Shown piece after piece: positions 9,167 through 17,033 of a stretch of 52,127 bases of DNA. The notes under the pieces are model-generated. The model ran no database searches. It was given only the letters and a program-made list of their open reading frames with translations, and was not told the origin of the DNA. Within the stretch, counting starts at the first letter, position 1, and every line of letters starts with the position of its first letter. A program made the position numbers and the translations under genes. The DNA comes from Gammaproteobacteria bacterium (GTDB lineage Bacteria > Pseudomonadota > Gammaproteobacteria > Steroidobacterales > UBA11654). Location: assembly GCA_002691465.1 (NCBI GenBank), contig NZHP01000013.1:1-52127 (forward strand), written 5' to 3'.

Positions 9167-9834
9167 CTCATACTTCCAGGCTTGGCAATACCGATCCATG
9201 CTTCAACGATGAGCAAAACCCAAATACTAAGGACAAAAATTCTCGCTTTATCTAAACTTGCTTTCATCTCAATATCGTCTGCTTCATTGATGTTATCAAT
9301 TGCTATATTGTGAATGCCTTTGATGAAGCCACCGATGTATTTTCTAATCATGATTCCACAAAAGATCAGACCTGCGAATACAACTAGCTTGTATCCCACC
9401 CATGGTTCAGCATCTAATCGGTCCGTATAAAATCCATAATAAACAGATGCCAATAAAGTAAATACCATGACCCATCTAAAAACATAATCTACTTTAGTCA
9501 TTTGTTTTACTAGGTCTGTGCCCTCATTGAAATGCATGTAAATCAATGCACAAAACCAAACGGGTCCAAGCAAGATAATTCCAACCCACTGCCATGTAGG
9601 ATGATCAATACCGTAGTATTCTGTGAGGATACCTCCAATAGTTAACATCAAGCTTAAGCAAAGTCTTGGAATGAGATCCAGATTGATCATTATTTTCCCT
9701 GCCATTTGTCTTGCCTCACGCGATAAGTTTCTATTTACTGATAAACCACTTGAATAAAAGACACCAATGTCTCCTCCAAGCCAGTAAACGAATAACAGTA
9801 GATGGATCAATAAAGCTATATCATGACCACTCAT
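9163..9834 (-). CDS. Integral membrane protein, CopD/DUF2269-like
   Basis: A 223-residue protein with about six hydrophobic helices. The first helix (HDIALLIHLLLFVYWLGGDIGVFYSS) with its conserved His and the WLGGDI turn resembles CopD-domain and related cytochrome-b-like membrane proteins; further His residues lie in the loops and in HFNEGTD. I infer a possible haem or metal role but cannot prove it. It starts at ATG 9834 behind a GGGGG-type ribosome site and its own good promoter. Its TAA shares four bases with the TAG of the convergent MFS gene. Confidence 0.6.
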   Translation of the reverse strand: MSGHDIALLIHLLLFVYWLGGDIGVFYSSGLSVNRNLSREARQMAGKIMINLDLIPRLCLSLMLTIGGILTEYYGIDHPTWQWVGIILLGPVWFCALIYMHFNEGTDLVKQMTKVDYVFRWVMVFTLLASVYYGFYTDRLDAEPWVGYKLVVFAGLIFCGIMIRKYIGGFIKGIHNIAIDNINEADDIEMKASLDKARIFVLSIWVLLIVEAWIGIAKPGSMS

Positions 9835-9869
9835 AGGAATCCCCCTTTTTACTCCGAATAGTGTTAATG

Positions 9870-9897
9870 ATTATATGACATGTTGATCGAAGGTCAA
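9870..9897 (-). promoter_or_regulatory. Sigma-70-like promoter for the membrane protein gene at 9163-9834
   Basis: On the minus strand TTGACC (9892-9897) is followed by a 16-base spacer and a perfect TATAAT (9870-9875). Transcription would begin near 9862, about 28 bases before the ATG at 9834. Confidence 0.7.
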
Positions 9898-9923
9898 TCA
9901 GCATAAAAATCCAAGGCGGTTAA

Positions 9924-10922
9924 TCACTGCATGGTGACGATTGTTTTACCAAAATTCTCGCCTCTCATTAACTTACAGAACTGAGCGGGAGTATTCTCAA
10001 TTCCAATTACTTCATCTTCAATGAATTTAACTTTTCCGTCTTGTATCCATTTCCCAGCTTTTGAAATAAATTCATCTTGCTTATCATAATGATCATAGAC
10101 GACGACACCTCTTATGATTGCTCTTGCTCCAACAATTGGACCTAAATTTGGTCCTGGTGGTGGCGTTGATAAATTATATTGAGTCATAAATCCACATAGC
10201 ACTATTCTGGCTTCATAGGCAAGGTTTCTAGTCATGATGTCTAGCGTATCTCCACCAACATTATCAAAATAAATATCTATACCATTGGGACATAATTCTT
10301 TAATTCTCTGATCAATGTCTTCCGTCTTATAATTGATGCAATCTTTAAATCCAAAAACATCTCTTACCGTGTTGCATTTTTCATCTGATCCGGCAATCCC
10401 GATAACCTCAACGCCATGAATTTGAGCAATTTGACCCACCATACATCCAACTGGACCACTTGCGGCTGAAACAACAAGAATATCCCCCTCTTTTGGCTCA
10501 CCGTATGTTAGCAAACCTGCATATGCAGTCAGTCCAGGCATACCCATGATGCCAAGTGCAGTACTCAGTTTTCCTTGATGTCCGTTTAGCTTTCTCACTC
10601 CTTCGCCATCGGATATTCCGTACTCTTGCCATCCGTTTGATGAAAGAACAAGTTCTCCTTTTTGATAATCGGGATGATTCGATTCGATGACCTCAGACAC
10701 TGTTCTCCCGACAATGGTGTCTCCGATATTTACTTTTTCAGAATATATATGTCTTCCTGTAATGACGCCCCTGATGTATGGATCTAATGAAAGATGAATC
10801 GTTTTACTGAGAAACTCGTTTTCTCCGGGCGCTTCTATTTTTTCTTCAATCAGTTCAAAGTCTCCTTCGTTAGGAATACCTTCAGGAGACTTTTTTAGAA
10901 CAATTTTTCTGTTTATATTCAA
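9924..10922 (-). CDS. NADP-dependent zinc-independent oxidoreductase, CurA/PTGR (leukotriene B4 dehydrogenase) type
   Basis: A 332-residue medium-chain reductase without the structural zinc lobe. The N-terminus MNINRKIVLKKSPEGIPNEG matches the family that includes E. coli CurA and mammalian prostaglandin reductases, which reduce the C=C bond of enals and enones. The cofactor motif reads VVSAASGPVGCMVGQIAQ with downstream DIYFDNVGGDTLD. The start codon is TTG at 10922, one base after the peroxiredoxin stop, with no strong Shine-Dalgarno, so it probably depends on coupling. Pairing with a peroxiredoxin suggests reactive-carbonyl or peroxide-product detoxification. Confidence 0.85.
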   Translation of the reverse strand: MNINRKIVLKKSPEGIPNEGDFELIEEKIEAPGENEFLSKTIHLSLDPYIRGVITGRHIYSEKVNIGDTIVGRTVSEVIESNHPDYQKGELVLSSNGWQEYGISDGEGVRKLNGHQGKLSTALGIMGMPGLTAYAGLLTYGEPKEGDILVVSAASGPVGCMVGQIAQIHGVEVIGIAGSDEKCNTVRDVFGFKDCINYKTEDIDQRIKELCPNGIDIYFDNVGGDTLDIMTRNLAYEARIVLCGFMTQYNLSTPPPGPNLGPIVGARAIIRGVVVYDHYDKQDEFISKAGKWIQDGKVKFIEDEVIGIENTPAQFCKLMRGENFGKTIVTMQ

Positions 10923-10923
10923 T

Positions 10924-11406
10924 TTATAGTTGATCGATCATGAAGTCACAGCTGCTCACTCTGAATTCACCGCCGTCTTCAATATTTACAATTTCAACAA
11001 CACCATCATTGATTACTAATGAGAATCTTTGAGCCCTTGTTCCCATACCAAAACCTGATGCATCAAGTTCAAGGCCTATGGCTGATGTGAATTCCCCATT
11101 TCCATCTGCCAACATGAGTACTTTACCCTCAGCATTTTGGCTTTTACCCCATGCATCCATAACAAAGACATCATTAACCGCCATGCACGCAATGGTGTCG
11201 ATACCTTTGGAAGTGAGTTCAGATGCTTTCTCTATAAAACCGGGTAAGTGCTGCAAAGAGCAAGTTGGAGTAAATGCACCTGGAACTGAGAATAGAGCAA
11301 CTCTCTTCCCGGCAAATAAATCGTCATAGCTGATTGGTCCTGGACCTTCGGCTGTCATGGTTGTAAAGCTAATATTTGGAACTGTATCTCCGACATTAAT
11401 GGTCAT
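10924..11406 (-). CDS. Peroxiredoxin, Prx5 type
   Basis: A 160-residue thiol peroxidase reducing hydrogen peroxide and organic hydroperoxides. The active site VPGAFTPTCS places the peroxidatic Cys at 49, in the PxxxTxxC arrangement. GTRAQRFSLVIN supplies the supporting Arg. A second Cys near the C-terminus (SSCDFMIDQL, Cys153) is at the place of the resolving Cys in atypical two-Cys Prx5 proteins. The ATG has AGGAG upstream. It lies between the TRAP dctM gene (50-base gap) and the CurA-like gene (1-base gap), so it is probably in one transcript with at least the latter. Confidence 0.92.
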   Translation of the reverse strand: MTINVGDTVPNISFTTMTAEGPGPISYDDLFAGKRVALFSVPGAFTPTCSLQHLPGFIEKASELTSKGIDTIACMAVNDVFVMDAWGKSQNAEGKVLMLADGNGEFTSAIGLELDASGFGMGTRAQRFSLVINDGVVEIVNIEDGGEFRVSSCDFMIDQL

Positions 11407-11456
11407 TTCTTTTCTCCTAGAATTTTTAGCAAGATCATATCTTATTACACAAAAAA

Positions 11457-12719
11457 TTAATCAACCATAAATAATGCGATCTCAGGAACAAAAGATACGG
11501 TCATAAGACCAATCAGCATAATGATTAAAAATGGAATAGTAGCTTTGCATATCGTCCAAAACTTCTCCTTAAAAACACCCATTGCGACGATTAAGTTCAG
11601 TCCTAGCGGTGGAGTGAGATAGCCAATTTCTAGATTCATAACCATAATTATCCCGAAATGCGTTGGATCAATTCCTTGTGATGCTGCAATTGGCATTAGC
11701 ATAGGTGCGAGAATAAGAATTGCAGAACCAATGTCTATTAGGCATCCAATTAGAATTAGAAAAAGATTGATCGTAAGCAATGCTGTTACTGGATTGTCGA
11801 TCTTATCACTCATCCAGGCAACCAGATTCTGAGGAACTTCCTCATAAGTAAGAAATACATTTAAACTCAAAGCAATCATCAACACTGGAAAAAGAGATCC
11901 AAGCAATTTTGTTGTCTCACTTATTACATCTCTTAAATCATCCCAGTTCATTTCTTTGTGAATCAATGATTCTACAATGAAGGCATAAACAACGGCCACA
12001 GCGGCTGACTCTGTAGCAGTAAAATAGCCTGTATATATGCCTCCGAGAATAATTAGAGGCATCAATAAAGCCCAAATGCCTTTGCGAAGTGACTTTGCAA
12101 TATATAAAAAGTCCCATGAGCTTTCTCGATGTGAAAAATTTTGAGCCACAGCATAAGTAAGCATCAGAGATGTCAATAATATTGCAGGACCAATACCTGC
12201 TATAAACAAGTCACCAATAGAGGTTTGTGTCATGATTCCATATAGAATTAATGGAATACTTGGCGGGACAACAATCCCCAAAGTTCCTGCAGCACAAAGT
12301 GCCCCAAGAGCGAAATTTTTTGGATAGCCTGCTTTGATCAATGCAGGATACATGAGTGTACCAATGGCAAGTAAGGTAACTGTTCCTGATCCAGAAACTG
12401 CTGCAAAAGCTGCACAAGACATAATTGTAGCAATCGCAAGTCCTCCTGGTATCGGAGCTGTCAATGAAGTCATTAGATCAATAAGTCTTGAGGCCATACC
12501 ACCTCTAGACATAATATTTCCAGCTAAAATGAAAAGGGGGATGGAAAGCAAAATATCCTTATTCGCAGCATCCCATGCATCAACAACAATATTGCTTATT
12601 ACTCCATCACCAAATGCCCAATAAGCATATGCTGTGGCCATTCCCAAAATGACGATAAGGTTCTGCCTTAATAAAAATAAGACTAGAATTAGAATCGGCA
12701 AGAACAAAGCAGAAATCAT
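11457..12719 (-). CDS. dctM: TRAP transporter large permease, DctM
   Basis: A 420-residue membrane protein of the tripartite ATP-independent periplasmic transporter family, large subunit, with about twelve hydrophobic segments. Family hallmarks are LSIPLFILAGNIMSRGGMASRLIDL, AAVSGSGTVTLLAIGTLMYPALI, GTLGIVVPPSIPLILYG and the C-terminal LEIGYLTPPLGLNL. It follows dctQ by 4 bases. It drives sodium-coupled uptake of acids presented by a periplasmic DctP protein, but no DctP gene is visible in this window. Confidence 0.93.
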   Translation of the reverse strand: MISALFLPILILVLFLLRQNLIVILGMATAYAYWAFGDGVISNIVVDAWDAANKDILLSIPLFILAGNIMSRGGMASRLIDLMTSLTAPIPGGLAIATIMSCAAFAAVSGSGTVTLLAIGTLMYPALIKAGYPKNFALGALCAAGTLGIVVPPSIPLILYGIMTQTSIGDLFIAGIGPAILLTSLMLTYAVAQNFSHRESSWDFLYIAKSLRKGIWALLMPLIILGGIYTGYFTATESAAVAVVYAFIVESLIHKEMNWDDLRDVISETTKLLGSLFPVLMIALSLNVFLTYEEVPQNLVAWMSDKIDNPVTALLTINLFLILIGCLIDIGSAILILAPMLMPIAASQGIDPTHFGIIMVMNLEIGYLTPPLGLNLIVAMGVFKEKFWTICKATIPFLIIMLIGLMTVSFVPEIALFMVD

Positions 12720-12723
12720 AAGA

Positions 12724-13221
12724 CTATTCTTCGCCTGTATTGGCGACCTCCCCTGGTCTTAAGCTCGGATTAATCGCATAAATAAGATGCCTTATTGATG
12801 TTAAAAAGAAAGCGGTTGGAATAATCATCTGAAAAGGCCAAACAGCTACTCTCAATACAATTGATTGAACATCATCCCTGAATGTTTCAGCAACCACTTG
12901 GAAAGCTATTAATGCAAAAACAAAACAAAAAATAAACATCAAACCCTCTTGGATTCTATTGAGAATAGGATCAAGCATTCTAGGTAACCAATTGTCGGCA
13001 AATTTTGGCCTAAGGTGAGCAGCTTCAGATGATGCAACACCTAAACCAAACATTACAACAAATAGGTTTGCGTAAACACCAACTTGTCTTGACCAATGCA
13101 AGCCTGTACCAGTAATTTCTCTAAAAGCAACATCGCTGAACATTACAATCACCAATACAGTAAATGCAAGGAATGTGACATTCCTTTCAATAATATCCAA
13201 GTACTTTAAAGTCAGCTTCAT
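12724..13221 (-). CDS. dctQ: TRAP transporter small permease, DctQ
   Basis: A 165-residue protein with four membrane segments, matching DctQ: IIERNVTFLAFTVLVIVMFSDVAFREITG, then LHWSRQVGVYANLFVVMFGLGVAS and a C-terminal pair. A longer reading from an ATG at 13308 would cross the divergent aldehyde dehydrogenase start; I prefer the ATG at 13221 (MKLTLKYLDI), which puts a short N-terminus before the first helix. Divergent from the aldehyde dehydrogenase across 72 bases that must hold both promoters. Confidence 0.85.
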   Translation of the reverse strand: MKLTLKYLDIIERNVTFLAFTVLVIVMFSDVAFREITGTGLHWSRQVGVYANLFVVMFGLGVASSEAAHLRPKFADNWLPRMLDPILNRIQEGLMFIFCFVFALIAFQVVAETFRDDVQSIVLRVAVWPFQMIIPTAFFLTSIRHLIYAINPSLRPGEVANTGEE

Positions 13222-13293
13222 GATTTTATCTTTGAATAATGATAAATCATTGTAAACTATCCTGATAAGCGATTTTATTCCAAAACATACATT

Positions 13294-14799
13294 ATGAGCA
13301 ATAAACAAGAATTTACGATAAGTGAAGAGACTAGAAGGTTTTTAGACTCAGAGCATCTTCTATTTATCAATGGTGATTGGGTCAAATCGTCTTCTGGAGA
13401 GTTAATCCCAGTCATCGATCCAGCCACAGAGAAGAAAATAGCAGACGTTCAATCTGGAGGGAGTGATGATATTGATTCAGCGGTCAAGGCTGCAAGAGAT
13501 GCTTTATCTGGAGAATGGTCTAAAATTCCATCGCACGATAGAGCTCAAATTCTCCATCGATTATCCGATGAAATAGAAGCAAATTTTTTAGTCCTTTCAG
13601 AGCTGGAGGTCTTAGACAATGGAATGCCTATGGAGCTTGCACAATACTCCATTGCAAGTCACGGGGTAACACTCTTGAGATACTATGCAAGTTGGGCACC
13701 TAAAATTCATGGCAAAACAATTCCAGTCTCACCAGGCGGTGCAATGAATGGAGACTCTTTGACCTATACTAAAAGAGAGCCCATTGGGGTCGTAGGCGCA
13801 ATCGTTCCTTGGAATTCACCACTGATTTTTGCAATCCTAAAGCTCGCGCCTGCTCTCGCAGCTGGATGCACTCTTGTGCTCAAGCCAGCTGAGCTGACCC
13901 CATTGACAACGTTATTTTTTGGCCATCTGATTGAGAAATCAGGAATACCAAAAGGTGTTGTTAATATTGTCACTGGACTTGGCGAATCGGCAGGTGATGC
14001 ACTCTCAAAACACAATGATGTTGATAAAATTACATTTACAGGTTCAACCGAAGTTGGTAAAAAAATTGTGTCATCATCCGTTGGTAATTTAAAAAAAGTC
14101 ACGCTTGAATTGGGCGGTAAAAGTCCGGTAATTGTTTTTGATGATGCTGATCTAGAAAAAACAATCCCTGGAGTAGCAAGAGCTTGCTTCTTTCTCCAAG
14201 GTCAAAATTGCATGGCGGGAACAAGAGTATTCGTTCATGAAGATGTCCACGATGAATTAGTTAACGGCGTAAAGGCTATGGCAGAGTCGTTTCAAATTGG
14301 TCACGGACTGATTCAAACAAATGATTTCGGACCATTGATTTCGGAAGAACAGAGAAAAAGAGTAATAAAGTACATTAAGCAGGGAATTTCTGAAGGCGCC
14401 ACACTGATTTGTGGCGGCAATGAAGTCAATGAGGAAGGATTTTTCATTGAGCCAACAATTTTTACCGATGTTACTGCTGAAATGACAATAGCCAGAGAAG
14501 AGATCTTTGGCCCCGTTTTATGCATTGAGAAATTTGGCAATGAGTCACTTGAAGAGATTGCAAACAGAGCCAATCAGACAACATATGGTTTATCCGGAAG
14601 CGTTTGGACCAGTGATATCTCGACAGGCCATAAAATGGCTGCTCTGATTGATTCCGGTCAAGTCAGCATCAATTGTCATGCTGCGGTGGATTCTGCGATC
14701 CCTTTTGGGGGGAATAAGCAATCTGGTTGGGGAAGAGAGTTTGGAGAAGAAGGATTGGATTCCTACTTGAAAACAAAAGCCACAACTGTGATGTATTGA
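13294..14799 (+). CDS. NAD(P)-dependent aldehyde dehydrogenase
   Basis: A 501-residue member of the aldehyde dehydrogenase superfamily, oxidising an aldehyde to the acid. Catalytic elements are intact: PWNSP (N174), LELGGKSPVIVFDDAD with general base E272, and LQGQNCMAGTR with nucleophile C306. The C-terminal IPFGGNKQSGWGREFGEEGLDSYLKTK is standard. Substrate cannot be deduced; the setting with peroxiredoxin, enone reductase and SDR suggests carbonyl metabolism. It is divergent from dctQ and converges with the SDR gene with a one-base gap. Confidence 0.93.
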   Translation: MSNKQEFTISEETRRFLDSEHLLFINGDWVKSSSGELIPVIDPATEKKIADVQSGGSDDIDSAVKAARDALSGEWSKIPSHDRAQILHRLSDEIEANFLVLSELEVLDNGMPMELAQYSIASHGVTLLRYYASWAPKIHGKTIPVSPGGAMNGDSLTYTKREPIGVVGAIVPWNSPLIFAILKLAPALAAGCTLVLKPAELTPLTTLFFGHLIEKSGIPKGVVNIVTGLGESAGDALSKHNDVDKITFTGSTEVGKKIVSSSVGNLKKVTLELGGKSPVIVFDDADLEKTIPGVARACFFLQGQNCMAGTRVFVHEDVHDELVNGVKAMAESFQIGHGLIQTNDFGPLISEEQRKRVIKYIKQGISEGATLICGGNEVNEEGFFIEPTIFTDVTAEMTIAREEIFGPVLCIEKFGNESLEEIANRANQTTYGLSGSVWTSDISTGHKMAALIDSGQVSINCHAAVDSAIPFGGNKQSGWGREFGEEGLDSYLKTKATTVMY

Positions 14800-14800
14800 T

Positions 14801-15511
14801 TTACCAAGGAACTTGCTTTCCAAATCGATCTAAAAACTTACCGCTGTCATCAAGCTTGATTGACTCGAACATGATTTGCTGTTCGGCAACACTTTCAGCA
14901 GGATCAACATCTGCTTCAGCTCCCCCTAAATAAGTTCTGCACCATCCAGGCGCTAAAGCAATCACAGTGATATCTTTCCAATCAACAGACATCCCTTTCG
15001 AGATGATATTCAAAGCTGATTTGCTAGCACGATAAGAATAAAAGCCTCCAAAGTTATTTTGTTCAACAGAGCCTAGATCACTAGACATCATCACAAGAAT
15101 TTTTTTTTCACTTTCAGATATATGGTCTTTAAAAGCAGTTGCTATTTTAAATGGAGACAACAGGTTCACCTCAAGAATATCTCTCCATATTTGATAATCC
15201 ATGCTATCTATTTTTTGATACTCCATTGCTCCAGGCACTCCCATGGGCCCGGTGGTTCCTGCATTGTTTAAAAGTATATCAATCGGAGTACCTTTATATT
15301 TTTCTGCTAACTCCTCTATTCTTGGATGATCAATAACCTCCAGTTTCTCAATAGTAAAATGTTCTTCATATTTTTTCTTTAGGGCTTGTAAATCGTCAGC
15401 TTTCTCAGGACTTCTTGCACAGGCAATGATATTCCACCCTTTCTCTGCGTATTGCTTTACATGTTCAAAACCCAATCCTCTGTTGGCTCCAGTGATTAAA
15501 ACAGTTGGCAT
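14801..15511 (-). CDS. Short-chain dehydrogenase/reductase (carbonyl reductase/sniffer-like)
   Basis: A 236-residue classical SDR. The Rossmann motif is TGANRGLG (residues 7-14), followed by NNAGTTGP, the catalytic Ser near 144 and YRASK (Y160, K164). The TGANRGLG form and overall length resemble sniffer/CsgA-type carbonyl reductases. The ATG at 15511 has AAAGGAG seven or so bases upstream. Converges with the aldehyde dehydrogenase gene. Substrate unknown. Confidence 0.88.
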   Translation of the reverse strand: MPTVLITGANRGLGFEHVKQYAEKGWNIIACARSPEKADDLQALKKKYEEHFTIEKLEVIDHPRIEELAEKYKGTPIDILLNNAGTTGPMGVPGAMEYQKIDSMDYQIWRDILEVNLLSPFKIATAFKDHISESEKKILVMMSSDLGSVEQNNFGGFYSYRASKSALNIISKGMSVDWKDITVIALAPGWCRTYLGGAEADVDPAESVAEQQIMFESIKLDDSGKFLDRFGKQVPW

Positions 15512-15587
15512 GATATTCTCCTTTGAGCAATTGCTATCAGTATAATAATATCAATAATTAGAAATCATAGTTAACAAAGGAAAAGCA

Positions 15588-16169
15588 ATGTCTCAACCAG
15601 ATCATATTTCAGCGTTGAAAATCACAGACAATATTGAAATAGTAAAGCTAAAGAAAGAAACTCAAGATTACTTCAAACAATGTGAGGATAGCCTAGGCTT
15701 TGTTCCTAATGTTCTATTGGCATATGCACATGATGAGGCCAAACTCGATCATTTTATGGGATTCTATAATCATTTGATGCATGGAGATTCAGGTTTATCT
15801 AAACTTGAACGAGAAATGATTGCCGTGGTTGTATCTTCCCATAACCGATGTTATTACTGCATGGTTTCGCATAGTGCAGCTGTCAGAAAAATATCCAAAG
15901 ACCCAATTTTAGGTGAGCTTTTGGTTATGAATTACAGGTCAGCTGATTTAAGCAATAGACATCTTGCAATGTTGGATTTCGCATGGAAACTCACTGAAAA
16001 TCCAGACAAGATAACCGATGTTGATCGAGAGCACCTAAAAGATGAAGGATTTGATGAGCATGACATCTGGGATATATCAGCGGTTGCATCATTTTACAAT
16101 ATGAGCAATAGAATGGCATCAGCGATCGATTTAATGCCCAATACTGGATATCATCAGAAAGCGAGGTAA
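15588..16169 (+). CDS. Peroxidase-related carboxymuconolactone decarboxylase (AhpD-like) family protein
   Basis: A 193-residue all-helical protein. The CMD/AhpD active site is visible as RCYYCMVSHSAAVR, a C88-x-x-C91 pair with H95. This matches the uncharacterised peroxidase-related subfamily, whose members are thiol-disulphide active. The ATG follows AAAGGAAAA. It lies 5 bases before mscS and is probably co-transcribed with it. Likely part of the local redox stress set; the physiological substrate is unknown. Confidence 0.85.
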   Translation: MSQPDHISALKITDNIEIVKLKKETQDYFKQCEDSLGFVPNVLLAYAHDEAKLDHFMGFYNHLMHGDSGLSKLEREMIAVVVSSHNRCYYCMVSHSAAVRKISKDPILGELLVMNYRSADLSNRHLAMLDFAWKLTENPDKITDVDREHLKDEGFDEHDIWDISAVASFYNMSNRMASAIDLMPNTGYHQKAR

Positions 16170-16174
16170 TTATT

Positions 16175-17002
16175 ATGGAATTTAATTTAGACGGAAATCT
16201 TTGGAATCAACTTTCTGATTTAATGAGTACTTTCGGAATCAGTTTATTCATAGCTCTTTGTATTCTTGTCATAGGTCGGCAAGTAGTTAAAATTTTAATA
16301 AAAGTCATCAACTCTGCTTTGGAGCGATCTAAAACAGAAGATACGGTCAGAATATTTGTCACAAATCTTTTGAACACATTGTTGATGATCGTGGTGTTCA
16401 TTGCAGCAATTAATCAATTAGGCATTGAGACAACATCCATTATTGCTGTTCTAGGTGCCGCTGGACTTGCAATTGGTCTGGCACTTCAGGGCTCACTTTC
16501 CAACTTTGCAGCAGGTATTTTGATAGTCATCTATCGACCATATAAAGTTGGAGATTATATTCAAGCAGACAGTCATCTAGGCACAGTCCTCGATATACAA
16601 ATATTCTCAACTGTTCTTAAAACCCCTGATAATAAACTAGTGATTGTTCCAAACGGCAGCATAATGAACGGAAGCATTGTCAATTTCTCTCATCAGGCAG
16701 AAAGGAGAGTTGACATCATAGCCAGCTGCAGTTATGACGATGATATTGATAAAGTCAAATCTGTGTTGACAGATATTTTATCCAAGGATGAAAGAATATT
16801 GAGTGAGCCTAAGCCAAGAATAGCTCTATCTGAGTTAGCTGATAGCAGTGTTAACTTTATAGTCAGGCCTTGGGTAAAGAATGCAGACTATCTCGATGTA
16901 TATTATTCACTCCTTGAGGAAATTAAGAAAAGATTTGATCAGGAGGGTATTTCAATTCCATACCCACAAAGTGACGTCCATATCCACAATCACTCGGAGT
17001 GA
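16175..17002 (+). CDS. mscS: Small-conductance mechanosensitive channel, MscS family
   Basis: A 275-residue protein of the size of E. coli MscS. Three N-terminal membrane segments are followed by the pore-lining Gly/Ala-rich helix (AVLGAAGLAIGLALQGSLSNFAAGILIVIYRPYKVGDYI) and a cytoplasmic beta/alpha region (NGSIMNGSIVNFSHQAERRVDI). The channel releases solutes on hypo-osmotic shock. Its last codons and stop are inside a strong inverted repeat. Confidence 0.93.
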   Translation: MEFNLDGNLWNQLSDLMSTFGISLFIALCILVIGRQVVKILIKVINSALERSKTEDTVRIFVTNLLNTLLMIVVFIAAINQLGIETTSIIAVLGAAGLAIGLALQGSLSNFAAGILIVIYRPYKVGDYIQADSHLGTVLDIQIFSTVLKTPDNKLVIVPNGSIMNGSIVNFSHQAERRVDIIASCSYDDDIDKVKSVLTDILSKDERILSEPKPRIALSELADSSVNFIVRPWVKNADYLDVYYSLLEEIKKRFDQEGISIPYPQSDVHIHNHSE

Positions 17003-17010
17003 TTGTGGAT
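16982..17010. terminator. Perfect 14-bp inverted repeat over the mscS stop codon, candidate bidirectional terminator
   Basis: ATCCACAATCACTC (16982-16995) is exactly repeated in reverse complement at 16997-17010 with one base between the arms; in RNA the loop would be TCGGA. The mscS TGA (17000-17002) lies in the right arm. It is in the gap between convergent mscS and the hyuB-like gene. The T-tract is poor (TAAGTATTAATTTGATT), so it may be an mRNA 3' end stabiliser as much as a terminator. Confidence 0.6.
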
Positions 17011-17033
17011 TAAGTATTAATTTGATTAAAACC

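Noticed and set aside
13222-13308. Longer DctQ from ATG 13308
   Set aside because: It would overlap the divergent aldehyde dehydrogenase start, and the added residues do not resemble DctQ.
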